Shown here in pieces: positions 41,211 through 49,774 of a stretch of 64,000 nucleotides of DNA (its first letter is position 1; the number at the start of each line of letters is the position of its first letter). Below the pieces are notes generated by a model. It was not told where the DNA came from and did not search any database. It saw only the letters and a program-made list of their open reading frames with translations. A program made the translations under genes and the position numbers. The stretch comes from Nonomuraea sp. SYSU D8015 (GTDB taxonomy: Bacteria; Actinomycetota; Actinomycetes; Streptosporangiales; Streptosporangiaceae), in NCBI RefSeq assembly GCF_008065375.1, contig NZ_VJYI01000006.1:496001-560000 (forward strand), in the 5' to 3' direction.

Positions 41211-42227
41211 ATGCCGCGCTATCTGGCCCGCCGGCTCGGCCAGGCCCTCCTGGTCGTGGCCGGCGTGGTCATGCTCACGTTCTCCGTCATGCGGCTGGTG
41301 CCGGGCGACCCCGCGGTGGCGTACGCCGGGCCGAAGGCCACGCCCGATGAGCTGGCCGCGGTGCGCGAGCGGTTCGGCCTCGACGACCCCCTGCCGCTGC
41401 AGTTCGTGAACTACGTGCGCGACCTGCTCACCGGCGACTGGGGCATCAGCCTGCACACCAGGCGGCCCGTGCGCGACGACCTCTACCAGGCCTTCCCCGC
41501 CTCGCTGGAGCTGGTCGGCGCGGCGCTGGTCATCGCGATCGTGGTCGGCATCCCGATCGGGGTGCTAGCCGCCCGCTATAAGACGAAATTTCCGGATTTC
41601 GGGGTGCGGTTCACCAGCATGCTGGCCGTCTCCATGCCCGTCTTCTGGCTGGCGCTGACCCTGCAGCTGGTGTTCGCCGGCAACCTGGGCTGGGTCCCGA
41701 TCGCCGGCGAGTACGACTCCTCGCTCGACACCACCAGCCCTCTGACCCTCTGGACGAACATCACCATCGTCGACGCCCTCATCACCGGCAACTGGCCGAT
41801 CTTCACCAGCACCCTCGAACACCTCGTGCTGCCCGCGCTCGTCGTGGCCGCCTACCCCACGGGCGTGATCGCGCAGATGACCAGGGCGGCGCTCATCGAG
41901 GAGTCCGGCCAGGACCACGCCAGGCTGGAGCGGGCGCTTGGCTTCGGCGAGACGTCCATCCTGACCAGGTTCGCCCTGCGGCCGGCGCTGAGCCCGGTCC
42001 TGTCGCTGATCGCCCTGGTCTTCGCCTATTCGATCGTGAACGGCTTCCTCGTCGAGGCCGTCTTCAACTGGCCGGGCCTGGGCCGCTACGCCGCCGAGTC
42101 GATCAAGTCGCTGGACACGCCGGCCATCGCGGGCGTCACCCTCCTGATCGCCTTGGTGTACACCCTGGCCAACCTCGTCGTGGACCTGCTGCAGGGCGTC
42201 GTGGATCCGCGGGCGAGGGCGCGATGA
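41211..42227 (+). CDS. ABC transporter permease (DppB type)
   Basis: 338 aa with six helices. The start MPRYLARRLGQALLVVAGVV and RLVPGDPAVAYAGPKATPDEL are typical of DppB/OppB. The EAA cytoplasmic loop reads RAALIEESGQDHARLERALG, slightly changed at the usual Glu-Ala-Ala. It pairs with the DppC-type permease, which it overlaps by the four bases ATGA. Confidence 0.93.
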   Translation: MPRYLARRLGQALLVVAGVVMLTFSVMRLVPGDPAVAYAGPKATPDELAAVRERFGLDDPLPLQFVNYVRDLLTGDWGISLHTRRPVRDDLYQAFPASLELVGAALVIAIVVGIPIGVLAARYKTKFPDFGVRFTSMLAVSMPVFWLALTLQLVFAGNLGWVPIAGEYDSSLDTTSPLTLWTNITIVDALITGNWPIFTSTLEHLVLPALVVAAYPTGVIAQMTRAALIEESGQDHARLERALGFGETSILTRFALRPALSPVLSLIALVFAYSIVNGFLVEAVFNWPGLGRYAAESIKSLDTPAIAGVTLLIALVYTLANLVVDLLQGVVDPRARAR

Positions 42228-43072
42228 CGGCCACCGGGGCGCCGCTGCGGCGCAGGCTGCCGAGGATCCCCGACCGGTTCGCCGCGCTCGGCGCAGTGAT
42301 CATCGTGATCGTCGTCCTCGCCTCGCTCCTGGCTCCGTGGCTGGCGCCCTATCCCGACGATCCCAATCCGCTGGAATCTCTGCAGCCGCCGAGCGCCGCG
42401 CACTGGCTCGGGACCGACAAGGTCGGGCGGGACGTGCTCACGCAGATCCTGTACGGCGGCCGCACCTCGTTGTTCATCGCCGCCGCCGTGCTGGCCGTCT
42501 CGGCGGTGGTCGGGGTGACGCTCGGCGTGGTCGCCGGGTACGCGGGAGGCTGGATCAGAGACATGATCATGCGGGTCACGGACGTGTTCCTGGCCTTCCC
42601 CGCGCTGCTGCTCTCCCTGGCGCTGGCGGTGGTGCTGCAGCCCGGCGTGAACACCGTCGTGCTGGCCATCGCGGTGACCTGGTGGCCGTGGTACACGCGG
42701 CTGGCCGCATCCGTGGCCGCGTCGATCTCCACGCGCAGCTATGTGGACGCCGCCCGCTGCCTCGGCGTGCCGGCGCCGCTGATCATCCTCAGGCACGTGC
42801 TGCCGAACTCGCTCACCCCGGTCCTGGTCCAGATCTCGCTGGACGCGGGCGGGGTGATCCTGACCGCGGCGGCGCTGTCGTACCTGGGGCTGGGCGCGCA
42901 GGAGCCGACGGCCGAGTGGGGGCTGATGGTGCAGCAGGGCCAGACGCTCTTCACCACGAACTGGTGGGTGGTCACCTTCCCGGGGCTGGCGATCCTGGTG
43001 ACGGCGTTCGCGTTCAACGTCCTCGGCGAGGGGCTGCGCAACGCGCTCGATCCCCGGAGGGCGGTCAAATGA
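42224..43072 (+). CDS. ABC transporter permease (DppC type)
   Basis: 282 aa, about six helices. The DppC N-terminal domain ends in LLAPWLAPYPDDPNPLESLQ, followed by WLGTDKVGRDVLTQILYGGR, the DppC signature. The EAA loop SYVDAARCLGVPAPLIILRHVLPN contacts the ATPases. It overlaps both neighbours by ATGA, so the operon is translated in a coupled way. Confidence 0.93.
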   Translation: MTATGAPLRRRLPRIPDRFAALGAVIIVIVVLASLLAPWLAPYPDDPNPLESLQPPSAAHWLGTDKVGRDVLTQILYGGRTSLFIAAAVLAVSAVVGVTLGVVAGYAGGWIRDMIMRVTDVFLAFPALLLSLALAVVLQPGVNTVVLAIAVTWWPWYTRLAASVAASISTRSYVDAARCLGVPAPLIILRHVLPNSLTPVLVQISLDAGGVILTAAALSYLGLGAQEPTAEWGLMVQQGQTLFTTNWWVVTFPGLAILVTAFAFNVLGEGLRNALDPRRAVK

Positions 43073-43806
43073 TCGAGGTACGCGACCTCCGGGTCAGCTA
43101 TGGAGGCCGGGTCGTCGCCGACGTGCCCGAGCTCGACGTGCGGGAAGGCGAGTGCGTGGCGATCGTGGGGGAGAGCGGGTCGGGCAAGACGACCACGTTG
43201 CTGTCGTTGCTGGGCCTCACCACAGATGCCGAAATTTCAGGACAAATCCGCGTCTGCGGGGTCGACGTCCTGACCGCCCCGCCGCGCCGCCTCCGCGAGA
43301 TCCGCGGGGCCAGGGCGGCGCTCGTGATGCAGTCGCCGCAGGCCGCCCTCAGCCCCGCCACCCGCCTCGGCGTCCTCATGCGCCGCGCGCTTCGGCTCCA
43401 CGGCAGGCCCGCCACGGAGCCGGCCATGGCGGAGGCCATGGAGGCCGTGCTGCTCGACCCGGCCCTCCTGCGCCGCTACCCACACGAGATCTCCGGCGGC
43501 CAGGCCCAGCGCTTCGCCATCGCGCTGGCCATCGCCCTCGGCGCGGAGGTGATCCTGGCCGACGAGCCCACGAGCGCGCTCGACGTGACCGTGCAGGCCG
43601 AGGTGGTCGGCGTGCTGCGCCGGCTCAGGGCCGAGCGCGGCCTGGCGCTCCTGCTCGTCTCTCACGACCTGGCCCTGGTGTCCACGATCGCCGACCGGGT
43701 GCTCGTCATGAAGGACGGCGCGGTGGTCGAGTCGGGGCCGGCGCCGGAGGTGCTGGCGGAGCCGTCCCACCCGTACACGCGCGAGCTGCTGGAGGCGCTG
43801 CCGTGA
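43069..43806 (+). CDS. ABC transporter ATP-binding protein (DppD type)
   Basis: 245 aa. Walker A is GESGSGKTTTLL, the Q-loop is VMQSPQAALSP, the signature is EISGGQAQRFAIA, Walker B is VILADEPTSALDVT, and the H-loop is LVSHDLALV. It is shorter than standard DppD because the C-terminal oligopeptide-type Cys domain is missing; its partner keeps that domain. Overlaps of ATGA with the permease and GTGA with the next gene. Confidence 0.93.
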   Translation: MIEVRDLRVSYGGRVVADVPELDVREGECVAIVGESGSGKTTTLLSLLGLTTDAEISGQIRVCGVDVLTAPPRRLREIRGARAALVMQSPQAALSPATRLGVLMRRALRLHGRPATEPAMAEAMEAVLLDPALLRRYPHEISGGQAQRFAIALAIALGAEVILADEPTSALDVTVQAEVVGVLRRLRAERGLALLLVSHDLALVSTIADRVLVMKDGAVVESGPAPEVLAEPSHPYTRELLEALP

Positions 43807-44675
43807 CCATGCTGAGGGCCGAGCGGGTGACGCTCGGGTACGGCAAGCGCCCGGTCGTGCACGACGTCTCCCTGGACGTCACGGAGGGCGGCGTCGGGCT
43901 GATCGGGGAGAGCGGGTCGGGCAAGACGACGCTGGCGCGCGCCTTCCTGGGCCTCCTCAGCCCGATGTCCGGGACCATCTGGTACGGCGACCAAACGCTG
44001 AAAAGTGTGGATATGCGGAAGTTCCGCAAGGACGTTCAACCGGTCTTCCAAGCCGAGTCCCTCGATCCCCGGATGCGCATCGGCAGTTCCATCGCCGAGG
44101 CCCTCCCCAGAGCGGCCAGATCGAGGGTGGGGGAGCTGCTCGAACAGGTGGGCCTGGACCCCGGGCTGGCCGCCCGCAGGCCGCACCAGCTCTCCGGCGG
44201 CCAGCGCCAGCGCGTGGTGATCGCCAGGGCCCTGGCCGTCGGCCCCCGCCTGCTCATCCTCGACGAGCCCACCAGCGCGCTCGACGTGACGGTCCAGGCC
44301 AAGATCCTCGATCTGCTGGCGGGGCTGGACACCGAGCGCCTGCTCATCACCCACAACCTCGCGGTCGTGGAGCGGCTCTGCCGCACCTCGCACGTGCTCT
44401 TCGCGGGCCGCGTCGTCGAGTCGGGTCCCACGGCCGACCTGCTGGCCAAGCCCGCCCACCCGTACACCAAGGCCCTGCGTGACGCCGTGCCGAAGCTCGG
44501 CGGCCCCCCGCCTGAGGCCAGGGGCAGGACGGAGGCCGTTCCGGCGGCGACGGGATGCCCGTACCGGCTGCGCTGCCCGCTTTCCGTGCCGGAGTGCGAG
44601 CAGGCGCCGCCTCTACGGGCCTTGGAGAGCCGTCAGGTGGCCTGCCACCGGGCGGAGGAGGTTCTGCTCACTTGA
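43803..44675 (+). CDS. ABC transporter ATP-binding protein (DppF/OppF type)
   Basis: 290 aa from GTG 43803, which overlaps the previous TGA (an ATG two codons later is possible). Walker A GESGSGKTTLARA, signature QLSGGQRQRVVIARAL, Walker B LLILDEPTSALDVTV. The C-terminal extension has the four-cysteine oligopeptide-transporter cluster (GCPYRLRCPLSVPECEQAPP ... VACHR). Last gene of the operon; its end overlaps a MarR remnant on the opposite strand by 8 bp. Confidence 0.93.
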   Translation: MTMLRAERVTLGYGKRPVVHDVSLDVTEGGVGLIGESGSGKTTLARAFLGLLSPMSGTIWYGDQTLKSVDMRKFRKDVQPVFQAESLDPRMRIGSSIAEALPRAARSRVGELLEQVGLDPGLAARRPHQLSGGQRQRVVIARALAVGPRLLILDEPTSALDVTVQAKILDLLAGLDTERLLITHNLAVVERLCRTSHVLFAGRVVESGPTADLLAKPAHPYTKALRDAVPKLGGPPPEARGRTEAVPAATGCPYRLRCPLSVPECEQAPPLRALESRQVACHRAEEVLLT

Positions 44676-44955
44676 TGACCCTCTGAGCCCTCAAGTGGGC
44701 GCAGACGTCGTCCGTGAGCTTCTCCATCAACCGGGTGAGCTCCGCCCGGTCCGCCGCCGACCAGCCGGCCATCGCGCCCCCGAACCAGTCGGTGGTCACT
44801 TTGCGGCACCTGTCCGCCACCTCGGTGGGCGCGATGCGCCAGGCTCGGCCGTCGTCGGGGTCGCGGACGCGCTCGACCAGGCCGCGCTGCTCCAGGGCGG
44901 CGACGTGCCTGGTGACGTGCGGGCTCTCGACCTGCAGGGCCTCCGCGATCGCGCC
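44668..44955 (-). pseudogene. 5'-truncated MarR-family regulator
   Basis: Read on the minus strand, 95 codons follow the MarR pattern: EALQVESPHVTRHVAALEQR, then GLVERVRDPDDGRAWRIAPT (recognition helix and beta wing) and a C-terminal dimer helix ending RAQRVIK. Upstream there is a TGA at 44962-44964 and no ATG, GTG or TTG start before the recognition helix; helices 1 and 2 are lost. The break coincides with a hairpin at 44968-44993 and the end of the DUF742 gene. Confidence 0.7.
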
Positions 44956-44967
44956 GACATGTCACAG

Positions 44968-44993
44968 CGGTCTGAGAAGTCGGCATCAGACCG
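44968..44993. terminator. Perfect 8-bp stem hairpin, probable terminator
   Basis: CGGTCTGA (44968-44975) pairs exactly with TCAGACCG (44986-44993) over a ten-base loop. It lies six bases after the stop of the DUF742 gene on the minus strand. There is no T-tract. It also marks the break point of the MarR remnant. Confidence 0.5.
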
Positions 44994-44998
44994 CCACG

Positions 44999-45358
44999 TC
45001 ACAGCGCCTTCAGCCCGCTGATCACCTCCAGCAGCACCTTGGCGTCCGGCGCGGGAGGCGGGTGCTCGACCTGGACGAGCTGCTGCGCGTGCAGGTCGCC
45101 CACCAGCACCCGGACCACCCCGATGGGCAGGTTGAGCTCGGCGGCCACGTCCACGAGCCGGGTCGGCTTCGTGCACATCTGCAGGATGATCAGATGCTCG
45201 GGCCCGAGGCCGACCGGCGGCGTGAGACCGCCGGCGGTGATGATCACCGCGATGAGGTCGATCGCCTCGCTCGCGGGGACCGTACGGCCCCTGGTCAGCA
45301 GGTAGGCGGGGACGATCGGACCGGCGTCCTCGTCCAGCCAGCGCTCGTCACGACTCAC
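44999..45358 (-). CDS. DUF742 protein (conservon component)
   Basis: 119 aa. The DUF742 pattern is clear: IVPAYLLTRGRT near the N-terminus, PEHLIILQMCTKPTRLVDVA and AAELNLPIGVVRVLVGDLH, a winged-helix-like fold. In actinomycete conservons the order is sensor kinase, Roadblock/LC7, DUF742, small GTPase, forming a membrane-bound G-protein-like complex. Here the gene overlaps the sensor kinase by 11 bp; the Roadblock and GTPase genes are missing. Confidence 0.92.
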   Translation of the reverse strand: MSRDERWLDEDAGPIVPAYLLTRGRTVPASEAIDLIAVIITAGGLTPPVGLGPEHLIILQMCTKPTRLVDVAAELNLPIGVVRVLVGDLHAQQLVQVEHPPPAPDAKVLLEVISGLKAL

Positions 45359-47237
45359 TTCGCACCACCCGCATGGGGCGCACCGGCTCCTCCGCCGGAG
45401 CGGGATCCTCGGGCTCGGCCACGTGCTCTTCCGGGATCAACACGATCGCGGTGGTCCCTCCATATGGTGAACCGCGCAATGTCACGCGGATGTTGTGCCT
45501 GGCGGCCAGGCGGGAGACGACGAAAAGGCCGAGCCGATCGCTGTCGGCCAGGTCGAACTCCGGGGGGCTGGCAAGCCGCTCGTTGTAGTCGGCCAGCTCC
45601 TCTGCGCTCATCCCGAACCCGCGGTCCTCGACCTCGAAGACGAAGCCCCGGGCCGCCGACTCGCCGCGCACGATGACCGGGGTCTGCGCGGGGGAGTAGA
45701 CGGTGGCGTTCTCGATGAGCTCGGCGATCAGGTGGATCACGTCACCGACCACGGGCCCGGCGAGGCGCTTGCCGGGCATCGGCTCGACGGTGACCCGCTT
45801 GTAGTCCTCCACCTCGGCCGCCGCGCCGCGGGCCACGTCGAGCAGCGGCACCGGCCGGCTCCAGCCGCGGCCCGGCGTGGCGCCGGACAGGATGATCAGG
45901 CCCTCCGCGTGGCGGCGCATGCGGGTGGTGAGGTGGTCGAGCTTGAACAGGTCCTCCAGGGCCTCGGGCTCGGTCGCCCGGTGCTGCATCTCCTGGAGCT
46001 GGATGCGCTGGCGGTGCAGCAGGGTCTGGCTGCGCCGGGCCAGGTTGCGGAACACGTGGCCGACGCCCTCGCTGAGCTGCGCCTGCCCGACCGCGGCCTC
46101 CACGGCGGTCTGCTGGACGGTGGAGAACGCCTGGCCCACGTCGTCGATCTCGGTCGTGGTGCTCGCCACCGACAGCTCCGGCATCTCGACCTTCTCGCCC
46201 TTGCGCAGCTTGGCGACCACGTCCGGCAGCCGTTCCTGGGCCACCTCCAGCGCGACCAGCCGGAGCGCGCCCAGCTCCTTCGACAGCCGGTTGCCCATCC
46301 GCAGGGAGAACACGATCGACACGACCACCAGCGCCAGGCACAGGCCCGCCAGCATGAAGGCGCGGTTGAGCACCTCGTCGGCCACCGGCTCGGCACGCGC
46401 GTTCAGCATCTCGCTGGCCCGCATCTGCACGGCGTTGAAGGACTTCGCCAGCCCCTCCGTCGTGCTGAGCCACGCCGCGGGCGTGGCGCCGGCGATGATC
46501 TGGTCCTCCATCATCCGCATCCGCTGGTAGGCGGCGGAGGTGATCAGGGCGACGTTGGCGTCGCGCAGGACCGGGTCGAGTTCGGTGAGCGACTGGTCGA
46601 TCAGGAAGCGCCGGTTGCCGACGATCTGGGTGAACAGCCTGCGCTCCGCGGCCGTGACCGGGCCGAGCGCGATGGCCTGCTCCCTGGTCAGCAGCTCCTT
46701 GGCGTATCCCATGTCGATGACCACGCGGGACTGCTCGTAGATCGGGATGTCGTCGATCAGCGCGACGTGCCGGTGCAGGCTGAAGATCGTGTCGATGATC
46801 GCGTTGTACGCCTCCACGGTGTGCAGACGGTCGAACAGGCCCGTGTCGATCTCTCCCCTGATCGCGTCGAGCCTGTCGAGCTGCGTGTACACCGCGTCCA
46901 CCTGTGTGCGGATCTCTTCCGATCGGTCCTTGGAGTTGCTGGAGAGCTGCCTGAACGTGTCCCTGGCGGCGTCTGTACGGGTGCGCTGCTCGGTGACGGC
47001 TGAGCTGCCGGCCGCCCGGCGCAGGAGCTTGGCCGAAACGAGACGCTCACGCTGGATCTCGCTGATCAGTTTGTACGCGGGATGACGGAGGTTCGTCCAG
47101 AGTGTCTTGTATTCGCGTAGCTCCAAACCCTCCGATGCGGTGACGGCGGTGATGACCCCCCACAACACCACCATGGAGGTCAGCGGCACCAGCAGTAGTC
47201 CGATGATCTTCAAGCGGATCGTTCGGCTACGACCCAT
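45348..47237 (-). CDS. Conservon-type sensor histidine kinase with NIT domain
   Basis: 629 aa. One N-terminal helix (LKIIGLLLVPLTSMVVLWGV), then an extracellular nitrate/nitrite-sensing-like (NIT) helical domain to about 305. A second helix (LAGLCLALVVVSIVFSLRMG), HAMP linker and a dimer-like region with LARRSQTLLHRQRIQL follow. The HATPase has an N box AELIENATVYSPAQTPV and G box VEDRGFGMSAEELADYNERL. As in other conservon kinases, the phospho-accepting His is not obvious. It shares a divergent promoter region (about 170 bp) with the orphan binding protein at 47409, suggesting a sensing pair. Confidence 0.92.
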   Translation of the reverse strand: MGRSRTIRLKIIGLLLVPLTSMVVLWGVITAVTASEGLELREYKTLWTNLRHPAYKLISEIQRERLVSAKLLRRAAGSSAVTEQRTRTDAARDTFRQLSSNSKDRSEEIRTQVDAVYTQLDRLDAIRGEIDTGLFDRLHTVEAYNAIIDTIFSLHRHVALIDDIPIYEQSRVVIDMGYAKELLTREQAIALGPVTAAERRLFTQIVGNRRFLIDQSLTELDPVLRDANVALITSAAYQRMRMMEDQIIAGATPAAWLSTTEGLAKSFNAVQMRASEMLNARAEPVADEVLNRAFMLAGLCLALVVVSIVFSLRMGNRLSKELGALRLVALEVAQERLPDVVAKLRKGEKVEMPELSVASTTTEIDDVGQAFSTVQQTAVEAAVGQAQLSEGVGHVFRNLARRSQTLLHRQRIQLQEMQHRATEPEALEDLFKLDHLTTRMRRHAEGLIILSGATPGRGWSRPVPLLDVARGAAAEVEDYKRVTVEPMPGKRLAGPVVGDVIHLIAELIENATVYSPAQTPVIVRGESAARGFVFEVEDRGFGMSAEELADYNERLASPPEFDLADSDRLGLFVVSRLAARHNIRVTLRGSPYGGTTAIVLIPEEHVAEPEDPAPAEEPVRPMRVVRSES

Positions 47238-47408
47238 GGCACCTCACTCCGGTCGGTCCCCTGCTGGCAACCCCGGACGGGACAGGCCCCGAGGATAGCA
47301 ATTCGATCACCAAAATGCCCAATTTTTCGGGACTTTTGGACACGTGCTCCCGGCTTTCGTGATCTTGGAGTAGGTTTCCCGGGTACATCGCCGAGAGAGG
47401 GAGATGCG

Positions 47409-48968
47409 TTGCGCCGTCGTCTCGCAGCGGCCGCCGCGCTGCTGCTCCTCGCGGCCTGCGCACCGGCCCCCGAGCCACCGCGGGCGCCGGCGGGCGAGGC
47501 GCCGTTCGTCCAGGTCCGGAACCTGGAGGTCATCACGGAGTGGGACCCCAGCCTCTCCTACTCCAACGAGCTCGTCGCCTTCCAGAACATCTACGAGACG
47601 CTCACCTTCTGGAACCCGGTCACCAAGAAGTCCGCCCCGCGCCTGGCCACGTCGTGGCGGGCCTCGGCCGACGGCCGGACCTGGACGTTCAACCTGCGCC
47701 CCGGCGTGACGTTCCACACCGGCCGGCCGCTGGACGCCGAGGCGGTCAAGGCGTCGATCGAGCGCACGATGGCGGCCAGGACCGGCGCCTCCTACATCTG
47801 GGACGCCGTCTCCTCCATCAGGGCCGAGAGCCCGTCGACCGTGACCTTCACCCTGAAATACCCGGTGCCCCTGGACCTGGTGGCCTCCTCCGGGTACGCG
47901 GCCTACATCTACGACACCAAGGCGGCCCCCGACCTCGGGAAGTGGTTCAAGGAGGGCAGGGACGCGGGCTCCGGGCCGTACACGGTGGCCAGGTGGCAGA
48001 AGGGCAAGGAGGAGGAGCTCACGCTCAAGGCGTACGACAAGTATTGGGGCGGCTGGGACAAGCCCCACTACAACATGGTCAAATACCGCGTCGTCCCCGA
48101 CCCCGACCGGGCCTGGCAGCTGCTGCTGCGCGGTGAGGCGACCTACGTCGAGCGGCTCAACCCGCGCCTGTTCGCCAAGGCGCGGGTCACGCCCGGCGTG
48201 CGCACGTCGGAGCGGCCCTCGTTCAAGACCGCGATGATGCTGTTCAACACCGCCGAAGGCCCCATGAAGGACGTGCGGGTACGCCGCGCCATCCAGAAGG
48301 CCGTCGACTACCGGGGCCTGCTCAAGGACCTGAAGGGCGCCGGATCACGGGCCAGCGGCGTCATCCCCGAGGGCCTGATGGGCCACGTGCCCGGCCGGAC
48401 GCCCCGCCAGGACCTGGCCGCCACGGAGCGGCTGCTGCGCCGGGCCGGGTACGGGCCGGGAGGCCGGCCGCTGCGGCTGCGCCTGACGTACGGGGAGGGC
48501 GACACCGACTGGCGCCTGCTGGCCACGCGGCTGGAGGCCACGCTGAAGCCGCTCAACGTCACGGTCGAGTCCCGCGCCATGACCTGGATCGCGCAGTGGG
48601 ACCTGGGCAAGAAGCGCGGCCAGGACATCTTCGTGATGTATTGGTGGCCCGACTACGCCGACGGCTACTCCTACTTCGGCAACGTCTTCCACAGCGGGAA
48701 CCCGCCGGTGTTCAACCTGACCTACCTCGACGACCCGGGGCTGGACGCGCTGCTCGAGACGGTGCCCGAGCTGACCGTGACCGACAAGCAGGCGGCGCAG
48801 CGGGCGTACGAGCAGGCCACCCGGTGGGTGCTGGACCAGCGGGCCGCCGCCGCGCTGCCCTGGGTGGTCAACTATCAGCGCGCCTACCAGGGCGGCATCC
48901 AGGGCTACGTCGACAACCCGGCCTACCCCGACGTCGTCTTCGCCTACGACCTGCGCCCCTCCGGCTGA
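47409..48968 (+). CDS. Orphan ABC substrate-binding lipoprotein (SBP family 5)
   Basis: 519 aa from a TTG start at 47409 with AGGGAG at good spacing (an ATG at 47405 is out of frame). Signal peptide with lipobox LLAAC (Cys17). The body aligns along its length with the binding protein at 39600: EWDPSLSYSNELVAFQNIYE, LRPGVTFHTGR, YVDNPAYPDVVFAYDL. No permease or ATPase genes follow, so it must feed another transporter, most simply the Dpp-type system 3 kb upstream, or act as ligand presenter for the divergent NIT kinase. Confidence 0.92.
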   Translation: MRRRLAAAAALLLLAACAPAPEPPRAPAGEAPFVQVRNLEVITEWDPSLSYSNELVAFQNIYETLTFWNPVTKKSAPRLATSWRASADGRTWTFNLRPGVTFHTGRPLDAEAVKASIERTMAARTGASYIWDAVSSIRAESPSTVTFTLKYPVPLDLVASSGYAAYIYDTKAAPDLGKWFKEGRDAGSGPYTVARWQKGKEEELTLKAYDKYWGGWDKPHYNMVKYRVVPDPDRAWQLLLRGEATYVERLNPRLFAKARVTPGVRTSERPSFKTAMMLFNTAEGPMKDVRVRRAIQKAVDYRGLLKDLKGAGSRASGVIPEGLMGHVPGRTPRQDLAATERLLRRAGYGPGGRPLRLRLTYGEGDTDWRLLATRLEATLKPLNVTVESRAMTWIAQWDLGKKRGQDIFVMYWWPDYADGYSYFGNVFHSGNPPVFNLTYLDDPGLDALLETVPELTVTDKQAAQRAYEQATRWVLDQRAAAALPWVVNYQRAYQGGIQGYVDNPAYPDVVFAYDLRPSG

Positions 48969-49129
48969 CCGTCACCAGGCGACGGCGCTCCCTCGACCCT
49001 TTCGCGGAGCTTGGTCCTGATCTCCTCGGGAGTGTAGGCGCGGCGGCGGCGTTCGGCACGCGCGATCACCACTCCCGTGGCCGCCACACCCATGATTCCC
49101 GCCAGACCGAGCATCTTCCACCAGCGCAT
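48944..49129 (-). CDS. Small single-helix membrane protein
   Basis: 61 aa: one helix (MLGLAGIMGVAATGVVIARA) followed by RRRRAYTPEEIRTKLRERVE and a Gly/Pro-rich tail. The RRRRAYTPEEIR.RLR pattern is familiar from small actinobacterial membrane proteins of unknown role. Its 3' end overlaps that of the orphan binding protein by 25 bp. The start ATG has no ribosome-binding site but TAGCCT lies seven bases upstream, so the mRNA is probably leaderless. Confidence 0.75.
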   Translation of the reverse strand: MRWWKMLGLAGIMGVAATGVVIARAERRRRAYTPEEIRTKLRERVEGAPSPGDGQPEGRRS

Positions 49130-49135
49130 GTTGCC

Positions 49136-49142
49136 TAGGCTA
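49136..49142. promoter_or_regulatory. Shared, overlapping -10 elements of two leaderless genes
   Basis: TAGGCT (49136-49141, plus strand) ends six bases before the GTG at 49148. TAGCCT (49142-49137, minus strand) ends seven bases before the ATG at 49129. Both fit TAnnnT -10 boxes whose start sites coincide with the start codons. The two genes are only 18 bp apart. Confidence 0.5.
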
Positions 49143-49147
49143 GCGTT

Positions 49148-49774
49148 GTGCTGACTCTCGACGAGGCCGTCAAGGTGACGCGGACCGGCGATCTCTGGAT
49201 CTTCCGCGGGCGTTCGGTGCCCGACCGCGCGATTCAGACGATGACCAACAGCCCGGTCAACCACGTGGGCATGGCCATCGTGATCGAGGACCTGCCGCCC
49301 ATGATGTGGCACGCCGAGCTCGGCAGGTCGCTGCCGGATCTGTGGGCGGGCGCGCACCATCGCGGGGTGCAGCTGCACGACCTGCGTGACGCGGTCACGG
49401 TGTGGGCGGACAAATACGGCCAGAGGGCCTGGCTGCGCCAGCTGGAGCCGGAGGCCACGCCGGAGATGGAGGACGCCGCCCTGCGCACGGTCGCCCGGCT
49501 CGACGGCACCCCGTTCCCGTCCACGGCCCGCCTGGCGGCCCGCTGGTTCCGGGGGCGCGTCCCGCGCCGGACCCGCAAGGAGGCCACGCTCGAGAGCGCC
49601 TACTGCGCCGAGGTCGTGGCGGTCACGTACGAGGCGATGGGGCTGCTGCCGGCCGGCCGCCGCCCCAACTGGTACGACCCGGGCAGGTTCTGGAGCGGCG
49701 ACGACCTCGAGCTGCTCGCCGGCCGCAGGCTCGGCAACGAGATCACCGTGGGAGTGGAACGCACGCGGGCCTGA
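49148..49774 (+). CDS. Permuted papain-fold (NlpC/P60-like) hydrolase
   Basis: 208 aa from GTG 49148 (leaderless). His39 in NSPVNHVGMAIV and Cys153 in ESAYCAEVVAVTYEAMGLLP occur in the order typical of the permuted YiiX/YaeF group. There the catalytic His precedes the Cys; MMWHAELG may add a polar residue. Such enzymes hydrolyse amide or acyl bonds in peptidoglycan or lipids. There is no signal peptide, so it acts in the cytosol or on the inner membrane face. Its 3' end overlaps the convergent MFS gene by 32 bp. Confidence 0.75.
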   Translation: MLTLDEAVKVTRTGDLWIFRGRSVPDRAIQTMTNSPVNHVGMAIVIEDLPPMMWHAELGRSLPDLWAGAHHRGVQLHDLRDAVTVWADKYGQRAWLRQLEPEATPEMEDAALRTVARLDGTPFPSTARLAARWFRGRVPRRTRKEATLESAYCAEVVAVTYEAMGLLPAGRRPNWYDPGRFWSGDDLELLAGRRLGNEITVGVERTRA

